Below are positions 34,731 through 43,715 of a stretch of 64,000 nucleotides of DNA, in pieces (the first letter of the stretch is position 1; each line of letters starts with the position of its first letter). The notes beneath the pieces were generated by a model. The model was given only the letters and a program-made list of their open reading frames with translations. It was not told the DNA's origin and did not search any database. Source of the DNA: Oligoflexia bacterium (lineage in GTDB: Bacteria > Bdellovibrionota > UBA1018); contig CAIZRG010000018.1 of NCBI GenBank assembly GCA_903935335.1, positions 1 to 64,000 of the forward strand, given 5' to 3'. The position numbers and the translations under genes were made by a program.

Positions 34731-36269
34731 CTAGTTTTGAACCGTTACAAAAACAGGCTCAGAATCTACACTGTAAACCTTACCCTGAAAAACAGTTTCA
34801 CCATGAACCAAAATTTTGTACTCCCCATTAGGAACAGTGGCTGTTCTCCAAGAGATTTGCATTTTCTCAAGAACAAAGTCATTTGACTTGTAAGTCATCA
34901 TTTTCCCATCCAAATTAAAGACCCTAAACTCTAAGTGCTGAATTGGAACAGGTGAAAAAACTGCACTAATCATAAATTCTAAAAGTCCACTGAGAGGAGC
35001 ATTCAAATTCAAATCTGGAGCTGGAATAAATGACAAGGACTGCTCAGGGACCCGATTCAGCACAAAAAACTCACGAATTTGAGACCGAATGACCTCTAAA
35101 TCTGAGGAAAAACTCTCAGCAATCACTTCATATCGTCCATCAGGTAATTCAGAAGAATCAAAAGATACAGAGCACCCTTCATCTTTATCACCTTGACAGC
35201 TCAAATTCTTCACAGACTCCCCTTTTTCATTTCTGAATTGAAAAGAAAGAATCGAGTTTTCTAACTTTAGAGTCTTAGCAATCAAACGTACTTGACCTGA
35301 CAAATACTCCCGATCAATCGGTGCAACAATGGATAGTTCTTTTAAGTGAGTTTCAACTTGAAAAGCCCAAGTTTCTACCCCTAATCCTGAGATATCATCC
35401 CAACTGATCCAACCATATCCCCCCTCACCCCACTCAGTTCCCCAACTATTCTGAATCAACCAAGCCCGTCGTAAATCGTCATACCCAACTAAGCTTACAG
35501 CATGACTACCTACATAATCTCCTGTAACATGTTTATAAATCCCTTCGGAATAGGTTAAAAAATCAGAATAGACGTTTAAAGTCGTAACCAAAGGCCCCTT
35601 ATGAAGCGCTTTTTTTATAGTCTCAACACACCCTTGCCCATCGGTTGGAGTTAAGAAATTTAAAATTTTCACTTTCCTCGATGAAAAATCAGCACAAACC
35701 TGATCACATTCAACATCCTCTCCTGTGGATCCAGAAGAATAAGATAAGCAGGCAGCATCCGGAACTCCTATTTTTTTAAGATATTCAGAAGCATATTCTG
35801 GCAACCAACCTAAATTACACCGACCCCCTCCACAAGAAAACAAAGCCTGAGGTGAAAAAGTTGGCTTTAACCATGGAATTCCAGCAGATATTGATGTTTG
35901 TGCTTCCAGGGTTGCAACTGATGCAAAAGCAACGCAACTGCCACAATTCCCTTGATTCATCACTGGACCTAACCAATTGATTCCATCTTCATTACGCCAA
36001 TCTATAGATTTAATTTCATTCATCTTAAGACCTCTGATAGGCTCATAATCTAAAGATCCACGCACAAATCTTCCTAACCCAAGTATTTTTTTTGCTTCAA
36101 TTAGACTTTGCTGAGTCAACCAATTTTCACTGGCTCTCCAGTTTTCATGAGTATCAGCAATTTGCTCTTGAACATCTTGAACATCTATTACCTTTTCAGG
36201 ACCAGCTAAAGCTGGCAACTCCAAAGCCCTCGCCAACATTCCTGATATCAGGATCATTATTAATCTCAT
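34731..36269 (-). CDS. Exported papain-like (C1) cysteine protease
   Basis: 512 residues from the ATG at 36269 (GGAT upstream). A Sec signal, a propeptide-like region of about 85 residues, then a C1 catalytic domain: VMNQGNCGSCVAFAS (oxyanion Gln and catalytic Cys), GSHAVSLVGYDD (His) and LIQNSWGTEWGEGGYGWI (Asn). The last about 200 residues look like beta-rich, Ig-like modules (REFFVLNRVPEQSL, SEPVFVTVQN). Probably a secreted or surface protease. It sits in a stretch with other exported proteins. Confidence 0.88.
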   Translation of the reverse strand: MRLIMILISGMLARALELPALAGPEKVIDVQDVQEQIADTHENWRASENWLTQQSLIEAKKILGLGRFVRGSLDYEPIRGLKMNEIKSIDWRNEDGINWLGPVMNQGNCGSCVAFASVATLEAQTSISAGIPWLKPTFSPQALFSCGGGRCNLGWLPEYASEYLKKIGVPDAACLSYSSGSTGEDVECDQVCADFSSRKVKILNFLTPTDGQGCVETIKKALHKGPLVTTLNVYSDFLTYSEGIYKHVTGDYVGSHAVSLVGYDDLRRAWLIQNSWGTEWGEGGYGWISWDDISGLGVETWAFQVETHLKELSIVAPIDREYLSGQVRLIAKTLKLENSILSFQFRNEKGESVKNLSCQGDKDEGCSVSFDSSELPDGRYEVIAESFSSDLEVIRSQIREFFVLNRVPEQSLSFIPAPDLNLNAPLSGLLEFMISAVFSPVPIQHLEFRVFNLDGKMMTYKSNDFVLEKMQISWRTATVPNGEYKILVHGETVFQGKVYSVDSEPVFVTVQN

Positions 36270-36316
36270 GACATCCAAGAATATCAGCATAAAGAGAATC
36301 TAGAGAGTCTTTTTTT

Positions 36317-36327
36317 TAATGCATTGC
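36317..36327. promoter_or_regulatory. TAATGCATTGC motif upstream of the C1 protease gene
   Basis: An exact 11-base motif with palindromic core AATGCATT, about 50 bases upstream of the protease start and also found at 42375-42385 and 57187-57197. Candidate protein-binding site only; no function is known. Confidence 0.3.
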
Positions 36328-36392
36328 AATAAAAAAATTATATAAATAACAGAGGTTTATTGATCTATAAAAAAATTCAATATAAAATAAAA

Positions 36393-36959
36393 ATAATGCT
36401 AACCTATATCACTAAAATAAATAAATTTTTTGTATTTTTATTTTTAATGATGATTTTTAATTCAATTTATAATTTCGCTTCCGAATCAAACAAAGTCAGT
36501 ATAGGTATGTTACTAGGAGTGACTTTCCCTAGTTTAAGTAGTGGTGCTTTTGGCTATGGTGTAGAAACCCATTACAGAATTCTTCCAAATCTTATGACTG
36601 GAGTCTATTATTATCGATACCAAATTGGCCTAGAAATATCCTCAGACCCCTCCTCACTTTCATCAAAAACATCAAATACCTTCTACGGAGCTGAAAGTCT
36701 GATGGATTTTGGGGGTGGATTTGGCTTGGGACTCAAAGCAGGAATTGTTAAAATGAATTCTCAAGCAACAGCGACAGACTCTGTGAATACAGTTACATTT
36801 GATACAAATAGAAGTTCTTTTTTTATCGGCCCAATGATGAGCTTTGATTATCCAATCGGACATTTCTCGGCGGGAGCCCAAGTGAGCTACCTCCATACTT
36901 TCAGTGATTCAGCCCCTAAGACTTTAAACTTACTAGCCACAGGCAAAGTCAACTTTTAA
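36393..36959 (+). CDS. Predicted small outer-membrane beta-barrel protein
   Basis: 188 residues from the ATG at 36393; the frame opens from a TTG at 36360. A hydrophobic signal (FFVFLFLMMIFNSIYNFAS) precedes an eight-strand-like body with Gly/Tyr-rich strands (VSIGMLLGVTFP, FGYGVETHYRI, TGVYYYRYQIG, GFGLGLKAGIV, FIGPMMSFDYP, SAGAQVSYLH). It ends LLATGKVNF with a terminal Phe. This is OmpA/OmpW-like in size. Function unknown. Confidence 0.6.
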   Translation: MMLTYITKINKFFVFLFLMMIFNSIYNFASESNKVSIGMLLGVTFPSLSSGAFGYGVETHYRILPNLMTGVYYYRYQIGLEISSDPSSLSSKTSNTFYGAESLMDFGGGFGLGLKAGIVKMNSQATATDSVNTVTFDTNRSSFFIGPMMSFDYPIGHFSAGAQVSYLHTFSDSAPKTLNLLATGKVNF

Positions 36960-37083
36960 CTCCCAACTATTGGATAAAAAGGGGATTTTATTTAGATTAT
37001 TCTTGATTACTTTAATACAGTATTTGAGTTAAAATAAAAGAACCACTTTGAAAAATAAAAACATCAAGAAAACAAAAACTTAA

Positions 37084-37554
37084 ATGCATATTAAAGGAAA
37101 TCTATTGGCTACTCAAACTAAAATCTATCCTTATTTCAACGTCTTCTCAAAGTCCTTTTGGATGTGCATTCTAGGTATTTGGGTGGCCCAAGCAGCTTGC
37201 ATTAAAAAACTGACCCCCCTTCAGCCCTCCATTCAGCTCTTCTGGTCAGCTAATCACGAAAAGGCAGTCAATAGCCCCGGAGGAGGCTACCGGGTTTACT
37301 ACAGTCAAACTCCAGGTTTTGATATCACAACGGCATCCTGGGTTGATGTTCCTTATCAATCTGGCTTAAATGCACCCACATCTACTACCATCCCTAACTT
37401 ATCGCCTGGTAGTTATTACATTAAAGTCGTGGCATATGCCGCTCTCCCATCCGTTACACGGACTCAACCACCTTCTATCCAAACCACAGCAGGAACTCAA
37501 AGCGCCCCTTCCATTGAGATTAAAACCATCATTCAAAATCGGGGGCCATTATGA
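37084..37554 (+). CDS. Predicted lipoprotein with fibronectin type III-like domain
   Basis: 156 residues. A hydrophobic segment ends in AQAAC, a plausible lipobox. The mature part begins with SIQLFWSANHEKAVNSPGGGYRVYYSQTPG and later IPNLSPGSYYIKVVAYA, the strand pattern of an FnIII domain. The stop overlaps the subtilase start as ATGA, so the two are probably translated together, and the lipoprotein may anchor or partner the protease. Confidence 0.6.
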   Translation: MHIKGNLLATQTKIYPYFNVFSKSFWMCILGIWVAQAACIKKLTPLQPSIQLFWSANHEKAVNSPGGGYRVYYSQTPGFDITTASWVDVPYQSGLNAPTSTTIPNLSPGSYYIKVVAYAALPSVTRTQPPSIQTTAGTQSAPSIEIKTIIQNRGPL

Positions 37555-39431
37555 AACTTTTTCTACTTTGCGTCTCAGTGGCACTTCATGGAGTGGCCCT
37601 AAAAAGCTGGGCTATCTCCAAGGATTCTTTCTTTGGGGAAAAAGACTTTGTTCCCGGAGAAATTTTAGTCCAATTTAGATCTACTACAAGTTCAACTTCA
37701 AAAGATCAAACTTTGATTCGACGTTCTAGCCTCAGAATGCATGATATCAATGATACTGGACTATCCAGAGTTATTCTTTTGAACGATCAAAATGTTGAAC
37801 AAGCTATTCAATCTTTAAAAGATGATCCTCACATTGAATCTATTCAACCTAATTTTATCTACCGCATGGCCAAAACCCCTAATGACCCTCTTTACCCTCA
37901 GGGCTGGTCCTTAAAAAACACTGGGCAAATCATAACAAAACCGGCAGGAGCATGGGACAATATCTCTTTGCCCAATATTGGAGTAGCTGGAAATGATATT
38001 GGAATAGAATCAGCATGGGATTATATCACAGATTGCCAAGAAGCTCCCATTGCTATTTTAGACACAGGAATCAATTATAACCACATCGATTTGGTTTCTA
38101 ATCTATGGAACGGAGGAACTGCCTTCCCCAACCACGGTTATAACTTTATCGATGGAAACAATGACCCTATGGATCAGCAGGGGCATGGCACTCATTTAGC
38201 AGGCATCATTGCAGCCACCGGAAATAACTCAATAGGAATCTCTGGAATCTGCTGGAAAGCAAGTCTGATGGCAGTCCGAGTGTTAGATACCCAAGGCGTT
38301 GGAACGACAGCTAGTATTACTCAGGGAATCCATTTTGCAATACAAAACCAAGCCAAGATCATTAACCTGAGTGTCACTGGCTCGACATATGATTCTGCAA
38401 TTTTTACAGCGATTTCAGATGCTGATCAAGCTGGGGTTTTAGTGGTTGTTCCTGCAGGAAACAACTCAACAAACAATGACAATAATCTTTCCCCAAACTA
38501 TCCTTGTGGATACCTACTTCCCAACCTCATTTGTGTGACAGCTCTTGATCAGTCTTTTTCATTGGCGAGCTTTTCTAACATGGGCCCACAAACAGTTCAG
38601 CTTGCAGCACCTGGAGTCAACCTCGTAGCTCCTTGGGCTGGTTCTAACGCTGTGATTGATGGAATAGCCTACCCCTCTCTCATGACGCAAGGCTGGACCT
38701 CAACGAGCAATTCTTTTCCTGGATTCACCTCCAATGGGTGGGGATATCATCTGGTTCAATTTGATTCGACCCTTGCTGTCCATTCTTCAGGACCACTCAC
38801 AAGTCATGCCCTCACCAACCCTAATTCCTATGATGGCTCCACCTTATATAGCAATGGAACAGATGACCGAATCTATAAAACCTTTGACCTTAGAGCTTTC
38901 TCTCCTCAAGTCGCTGTTTTAGATTATTATGCAATCCTAGACACTGAACCCGGACATGACTTTTTTTATACAGGCTATAATCGGGGAGTCGGTGACCCTT
39001 TTGTATCAGGACAGCAACTCAACTCACAAAGTGGATCTACTCAGGGTTTTTTATATCCATTTCATTATAATATTAGCTCTTGTGCGAATCAACTTTGTAC
39101 AATTGGGTTCCGACTCCAAACCGATACTTCAAATTCATCTTTCGGAGTAGCGGTCTTGCAACTTGCAATCAAAACGCTCACCTATGATTCAATAACCTAT
39201 AATGTCTTACAAGGAACTTCTCTTGCGGCTGCTCACGTTTCTGCAGTTGCATCCATGCTTATGTCTTATAACCCCAATTTTACAGTTGAAGATACCCTAA
39301 CAGCAATGATTCAAGGAGGAGTTTTTGTTCCTTCTTTGAATGGCCAAATCAAAAATGCCAAAGCCCTTCATGCTATGGGGGCTTTAAGCTATATCCAGCC
39401 TCCAACAGGACTTAAAGTGATCGAACCCTAG
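37551..39431 (+). CDS. Exported subtilisin-like serine protease (S8)
   Basis: 626 residues. A Sec signal (to about residue 24) precedes an N-terminal prodomain (FVPGEILVQFRS to SIQPNFIYRM). The catalytic domain has the triad Asp in AILDTGINYNHID, His in GHGTHLAGII and Ser in LQGTSLAAAHVSA. An insertion of about 200 residues between the Asn region (VVPAGNNS) and the Ser motif looks like a beta-rich module. Predicted secreted, self-processing protease, translationally coupled to the upstream FnIII lipoprotein. Substrate unknown. Confidence 0.9.
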   Translation: MKLFLLCVSVALHGVALKSWAISKDSFFGEKDFVPGEILVQFRSTTSSTSKDQTLIRRSSLRMHDINDTGLSRVILLNDQNVEQAIQSLKDDPHIESIQPNFIYRMAKTPNDPLYPQGWSLKNTGQIITKPAGAWDNISLPNIGVAGNDIGIESAWDYITDCQEAPIAILDTGINYNHIDLVSNLWNGGTAFPNHGYNFIDGNNDPMDQQGHGTHLAGIIAATGNNSIGISGICWKASLMAVRVLDTQGVGTTASITQGIHFAIQNQAKIINLSVTGSTYDSAIFTAISDADQAGVLVVVPAGNNSTNNDNNLSPNYPCGYLLPNLICVTALDQSFSLASFSNMGPQTVQLAAPGVNLVAPWAGSNAVIDGIAYPSLMTQGWTSTSNSFPGFTSNGWGYHLVQFDSTLAVHSSGPLTSHALTNPNSYDGSTLYSNGTDDRIYKTFDLRAFSPQVAVLDYYAILDTEPGHDFFYTGYNRGVGDPFVSGQQLNSQSGSTQGFLYPFHYNISSCANQLCTIGFRLQTDTSNSSFGVAVLQLAIKTLTYDSITYNVLQGTSLAAAHVSAVASMLMSYNPNFTVEDTLTAMIQGGVFVPSLNGQIKNAKALHAMGALSYIQPPTGLKVIEP

Positions 39432-39509
39432 AATTAGTCATTTATTCCTCCTTCCTAGTAGGTTATAGATGTTTGCATACTCTTGGCACTCGTTGATTAA
39501 GGAGAATTT

Positions 39510-40082
39510 ATGAATCTAAGTACCCAATCCAAAAGGGGATTTCAGGCTCATCCCTGGCATGATGTACACATCGGGAAAGAAGCTCCCAGCTTGATTCCTG
39601 CTGTGATCGAAGTTCCCATGGACTCTAAAATTAAGTATGAACTGGATAAAGAAAGTGGCCTGATCCGAGTCGACCGAATTCTTTTTAGCTCAGTTCATTA
39701 CCCGGCAAACTACGGTTTTATTCCTCAAACCTACTGCGATGACCACGACCCCCTGGATATTCTCGTGCTAGGACAAGATCCAGTCGTTCCGCTTTCAATC
39801 ATGATCGCTAAACCGATTGGCTATATGCAAATGATTGATCAAGGAGAAATGGATAATAAAGTGATCGCAGTCCATGCCCATGATCCAGAATATAACCATT
39901 ACAACTCCCTCCAAGAGCTTCCTCCTCATCGAATGGCTGAAATTAAAAGGTTTTTTGAAGACTATAAGGCTCTTGAACAAAAAACAGTGATCGTCAAAGA
40001 TTTTTTTGACAAGAAAGAAGCTCTTCAGATCATTCAAGAATCACTTGATTTATACTCAAAAAATTGTCATCTGCTTCGATAA
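39510..40082 (+). CDS. ppa: Inorganic pyrophosphatase (family I)
   Basis: 190 residues. Typical soluble family I motifs: [42 protein letters not shown] (metal-binding aspartates) and [12 protein letters not shown]. It hydrolyses pyrophosphate to drive biosynthetic reactions. TTAAGGAGAATTT gives a strong ribosome binding site. argR follows 22 bases after its stop. Confidence 0.95.
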   Translation: MNLSTQSKRGFQAHPWHDVHIGKEAPSLIPAVIEVPMDSKIKYELDKESGLIRVDRILFSSVHYPANYGFIPQTYCDDHDPLDILVLGQDPVVPLSIMIAKPIGYMQMIDQGEMDNKVIAVHAHDPEYNHYNSLQELPPHRMAEIKRFFEDYKALEQKTVIVKDFFDKKEALQIIQESLDLYSKNCHLLR

Positions 40083-40104
40083 AAGGGTTGAGCGGCCAAC
40101 CCAA

Positions 40105-40557
40105 ATGGAAAAAGAACTGACAACACTCGATGCACTGAGAACCCTACTCAGCAAAAAAGACCCTGGAACTCAAGAAGATCTACGTGCTGATCTCGAAAAA
40201 CTAGGCTTCGAAGTTACTCAGTCCACTATTTCACGCAGCTTAAAAAAACTGGGTGCTTTGAAAACTTTTAGTCCAACGGGTGAGTCTTGTTACCGACTTC
40301 CAGAAGAAAAAACTCTCACCCATGCTCAAGAATCTTTGAGTGACTTAGTAACCGATATTGTACATAATGATTTTTTAATCGTAATCTATACAAGCCCAGG
40401 CTCTGCATCCGTCATTGCTCGTAAATTGGATTACTTTGGAAATGAAAAAATCTTAGGAACAGTTGCTGGGGACGATACTGTTTTTGTTGCAATTCCAAGT
40501 GGAAAGTCATTAAGAAAAATAGCTGTTGAACTAAAAGATTTTTTTGGAAAAGGATAG
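40105..40557 (+). CDS. argR: Arginine repressor ArgR
   Basis: 150 residues from the ATG at 40105; the frame opens inside ppa, but the ArgR fold starts here. The N-terminal winged helix has TQEDLRADLEKLGFEVTQSTISRSLKKLG. The C-terminal oligomerisation and arginine-binding domain has ARKLDYFGNEKILGTVAGDDTVFVA. It is expected to repress arginine synthesis genes when arginine is bound; no arg gene is in this window. Convergent with the HDOD gene. Confidence 0.92.
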   Translation: MEKELTTLDALRTLLSKKDPGTQEDLRADLEKLGFEVTQSTISRSLKKLGALKTFSPTGESCYRLPEEKTLTHAQESLSDLVTDIVHNDFLIVIYTSPGSASVIARKLDYFGNEKILGTVAGDDTVFVAIPSGKSLRKIAVELKDFFGKG

Positions 40558-40584
40558 AAACCTGGAACTGCTCTGCGAGCCCCC

Positions 40585-41781
40585 TTAACTCATCGTCAAA
40601 GAGTTCACAATGGCTCGAAACTTCAAGTCCGATGAATCTGGCAAGAAAGGTTTAACCACTTGAAACCATCCGGAGATCATCTTATCTCCAACACGTGGCA
40701 TTTGATGGAATTCGCGATATCGAGCAATCTGATCTGCGAGCCAAACTAATGTTGCATGCTGATGGATAGCGCTCCCCCTTCGCTCAGCCAGAAATGGCTG
40801 ATGGTGATAGAGAACAATCCAATGAGTATCCGGAAAAAATCCTAAAGTCCATAAAATCAAGTGACTCATCATATCATGAGATAATTCATATTTTTCAATC
40901 TCTGCTTCCCAACAATCTTCTGGGAAACAGATTAAATCACGCTTTTTAATGAACTCTACCTCGGGGTCTTTCACATGGGAGAGTTCAATCGAAGCAGGCT
41001 TTAAACCAACAATCGCAGCTTCTCTCAACACAAGAGACGGTTCATTGCGAATCAATTTTTGTTTCATTTTCTCTTTGAATTGCTTTTCAAAATAATCATC
41101 ATCTAAAAAATAAAAAACAAGTTTTCCGATATCATGAAGAAGAGCATGAAGACAAATATCCTTCTCAAAATCCGAGTTTGGATAAAAACGGTTTGATAGC
41201 TGCCTTGCGATCGAACAAACCTGTAAGCTATGCTTCCATAGATCTGCTACAAACTTAGGAGTAGGAGGAAGTTGTCCTTCGCTGTCAGGTTTTAATAGGA
41301 TGCCCAGAACAAAATCAAAAACAAATCCAGCTGAAAAATACTTAGGTGCTAAAGCCCCCCCATACATTTCAGCTTCAAGTGCATAACGCAGTACAGTCTT
41401 AAGTGAATCATCCCAAGGAGTCATGACCTGATCTCTTCGAATAATCGAAGCTGCCAGATAATTTCTTGATGAAACAAATCCCATCATTCCTAAAGCAACT
41501 TCAGTGGATTCGATGAGCTCAGACATTTTTGCACCAAAAGATCGATTTGCCACATCAATGAGATTTGCTTCAACAGTTGGATTTTCCTTAAGAATTCTAG
41601 CAAAATCAGGATATCGACCCGCTGAATGAGTCAAACTTTTTAAAAAATTAGACTCTTCGACTGAAATGATAAGCTCGCCTAAAACCATATCAACAAACTT
41701 GCTAAAATCGAATGCCACTTTTAAAATTATAAATGAAGAAAAGAAATTTAAAAGAGTAAACTCAGACTTAACAACAAACAA
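40585..41781 (-). CDS. HDOD-domain signalling protein
   Basis: 398 residues at the longest; the start is uncertain (ATG at 41688 is another choice). Residues after about 35 resemble the HDOD fold: FPDFARILKENPTVEANLIDVANRSFG and a MMGFVSSRNYLAASII helix. The HD-like core is SLQVCSIARQLS, then HALLHDIGKLVFYF, keeping HD residues of metal-dependent phosphohydrolases. HDOD proteins act in signalling, often with cyclic dinucleotides. It is divergent from the STAS-like gene (20 bases between starts), which suggests joint regulation. Confidence 0.7.
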   Translation of the reverse strand: MFVVKSEFTLLNFFSSFIILKVAFDFSKFVDMVLGELIISVEESNFLKSLTHSAGRYPDFARILKENPTVEANLIDVANRSFGAKMSELIESTEVALGMMGFVSSRNYLAASIIRRDQVMTPWDDSLKTVLRYALEAEMYGGALAPKYFSAGFVFDFVLGILLKPDSEGQLPPTPKFVADLWKHSLQVCSIARQLSNRFYPNSDFEKDICLHALLHDIGKLVFYFLDDDYFEKQFKEKMKQKLIRNEPSLVLREAAIVGLKPASIELSHVKDPEVEFIKKRDLICFPEDCWEAEIEKYELSHDMMSHLILWTLGFFPDTHWIVLYHHQPFLAERRGSAIHQHATLVWLADQIARYREFHQMPRVGDKMISGWFQVVKPFLPDSSDLKFRAIVNSLTMS

Positions 41782-41801
41782 AGGATGAACTGGTTAATTC
41801 T

Positions 41802-42377
41802 ATGAGCTTTAAAGTACACGAACCTAGCCCAGGAATTTTTGTCTATCATGTTGATACCGCTTTAACTAAAATTGACACCGTAAAGCTTTTAAGAGAAATT
41901 GAAAACTCCCTGAGAAACGGAAAATCAAAACTCATTATTGAGCTCTCCGCGGCTGCTGCTACAGGTAGCCATGGCTATGGGTATCTAGAAAAAGCCTTTC
42001 GAGGAGTCCGAGCACTTGCCCAAAAACTTCATGGAGACATCAAATACATCTTACCTAAAAAAATTTCAGATCGAGTTGCAGGAACTCTTTTCGACATTAA
42101 AATTGCTATCAATGCTCTAGCAACTGTTCCCAGTGCAGAGGATATCCGAGAAGAACATGTTAAACTGAGAGAACAGCTCATCTTTCAAGAAGTCCAAGTC
42201 AAAAAACTCACAGAAGAAGTAAGACTCCTCACCCTCAAAACGAAGGAACTCGCTAGCCTTGTCAATCAGCCCCAATCGGACAAAGAACTGCGAGCTGCTA
42301 TTGATCATTACCGAAAATTAGCCTGTGAAGTACAAATGGATACCCCCACTTATCGAGAAGATCTTTCTAGAAAATAA
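41802..42377 (+). CDS. STAS-like anti-sigma-antagonist protein with coiled-coil tail
   Basis: 191 residues. The first about 110 residues fit a STAS fold: a VKLLREIENSLRNGK helix, the strand KLIIELSAAAATGSHGYGYLEKAF and a further strand/helix pair. Ser in TGSHG aligns with the phospho-acceptor position of DSSG. The C-terminal about 60 residues form a coiled coil (KLREQLIFQEVQVKKLTEEV). Probable regulatory partner-switch protein, divergent from the HDOD gene. Family assignment is moderate. Confidence 0.5.
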   Translation: MSFKVHEPSPGIFVYHVDTALTKIDTVKLLREIENSLRNGKSKLIIELSAAAATGSHGYGYLEKAFRGVRALAQKLHGDIKYILPKKISDRVAGTLFDIKIAINALATVPSAEDIREEHVKLREQLIFQEVQVKKLTEEVRLLTLKTKELASLVNQPQSDKELRAAIDHYRKLACEVQMDTPTYREDLSRK

Positions 42378-42385
42378 TGCATTGC
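42375..42385. promoter_or_regulatory. TAATGCATTGC motif, second copy
   Basis: Exact copy of the 11-base motif; its first three bases are the stop codon of the STAS-like gene, in the 26-base gap to the convergent tyrS stop. A position between two 3' ends does not suit an upstream regulatory site, so it weighs against a simple operator role. Confidence 0.25.
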
Positions 42386-42403
42386 TTCAAAACCTAAGTT
42401 TTC

Positions 42404-43639
42404 CTAAATGACACTTATTTTAAGTAAAGTTAATTTTCCAGCACGCAAAACATAAGTTTGGCCTTTTTTGCATAAAAACCACTCATCTGTTACGACTTCT
42501 CCATCCACTCTGACTGCTCGCTGCTGAAGTAACCGTCTAGCCTCAGACCTGGATCGAACAAAACCTTTTTCTACTAAAAGAGAAACCAAATTAAGCCGAC
42601 TCTGTTCATCACATGCAAACTCAACGACAGGGAGTTGAGTCGTTAGGGATTTTTTTGAAAACAGCTCTTCAAAGAGCTTCTTTTCTTTCGCTCCAACACC
42701 CAAGCCATGATAGCGATCCACCAGTTCTTCAGCGAGTTCTTTCTTTGCCATCATTGGATGTAGAGAACCGTCAGCTAATCCGTTTTTTATTTTTTCTATT
42801 AAAAATGTTGGCTTTGAGCTGAGTAGGTCGTAATATTTAAGCATTAAAGAATCAGAAATTGACATTATTTTTCCAAAAATATCTTTTGCTGAATCTGTCA
42901 AAGCAATATAATTATCTAAGCTCTTAGACATTTTATTCACCCCATCCAATCCTTCTAAAAGGGGTAAAATAATTAAAGACTGAGGAGAAATATTAAAACA
43001 TTTTTGCAAATGCCTCCCCATTAAAAGATTGAATTTTTGATCTGTTCCTCCAAATTCAATATCTGCTTTCATCACTACGGAATCATAACCTTGTAAAATA
43101 GGATACATAAATTCATGTAAAAAAATAGGCTGTTCCTTGCTTAATCTCTCTGAAAAATCATCTCTCGCAAGGACTTGCCCCACAGTACTCATCATCAAAA
43201 TCTGAAGAAACTGACTCAAATCAACCGAATGAAGCCAATGACTATTATAATCAATCCGAGTTTTTTCGGGATCTAGAATTTTAAAAATCTGATCCTGATA
43301 GGTTTTAGCATTCTTTTTCACTTCTTCTTTTGTTAACTGCTGTCGAACTTTGTTCCTACCCGTAGGGTCCCCAATTTGAGCAGTAAAGTCTCCAATCAAA
43401 AAATGAACCTCATGACCGAACTCCTGTAAAAGCTTGAGCTTCTGGATGACAACCGTATGTCCTAAATGAATATCTGGACGTGATGGATCCATACCCAGTT
43501 TTACAATCAGCGGTTGATTGGATTCATAAGAAGATTGAAGCTTTTTTAGAAGCTCATCTTCTGAAATAATCTCTACAACTCCTCGCCTGATTTCCTTCAA
43601 TTGCTCTTGGGGAGTTACTCTAAAGCGACTTGAACTCAT
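42404..43639 (-). CDS. tyrS: Tyrosyl-tRNA synthetase (TyrS)
   Basis: 411 residues. Class I synthetase with HLGH (HIGH-like) in PDIHLGHTVVIQKL, GDFTAQIGDPTGRN, the tyrosine-pocket region YPILQGYDSV, and KMSKS in VNKMSKSLDN. The C-terminal S4 RNA-binding domain (VRSRSEARRLLQQRAVRVDGE) binds the tRNA. It charges tRNA-Tyr. It follows slt on the same strand by 76 bases. Confidence 0.95.
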   Translation of the reverse strand: MSSSRFRVTPQEQLKEIRRGVVEIISEDELLKKLQSSYESNQPLIVKLGMDPSRPDIHLGHTVVIQKLKLLQEFGHEVHFLIGDFTAQIGDPTGRNKVRQQLTKEEVKKNAKTYQDQIFKILDPEKTRIDYNSHWLHSVDLSQFLQILMMSTVGQVLARDDFSERLSKEQPIFLHEFMYPILQGYDSVVMKADIEFGGTDQKFNLLMGRHLQKCFNISPQSLIILPLLEGLDGVNKMSKSLDNYIALTDSAKDIFGKIMSISDSLMLKYYDLLSSKPTFLIEKIKNGLADGSLHPMMAKKELAEELVDRYHGLGVGAKEKKLFEELFSKKSLTTQLPVVEFACDEQSRLNLVSLLVEKGFVRSRSEARRLLQQRAVRVDGEVVTDEWFLCKKGQTYVLRAGKLTLLKISVI

Positions 43640-43715
43640 GGCTCTCCTTCACTCTTATTTTTTAAGAACAAGATAGAATAATCTATACAAAGCTTCAAGT
43701 CTATTTAGATGAAGC

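Noticed and set aside
38182-38200. Second sigma54-like site (TGGCAC with GC 10 bases on)
   Set aside because: It lies within the subtilase His motif coding sequence, the -12 half reads TAGC instead of TTGC, and no gene starts downstream; a coding coincidence.
39481-39509. TTGGCACTCGTTGATT as sigma54 promoter of ppa
   Set aside because: No GC lies 10 bases after the GG, so the -24/-12 spacing fails.
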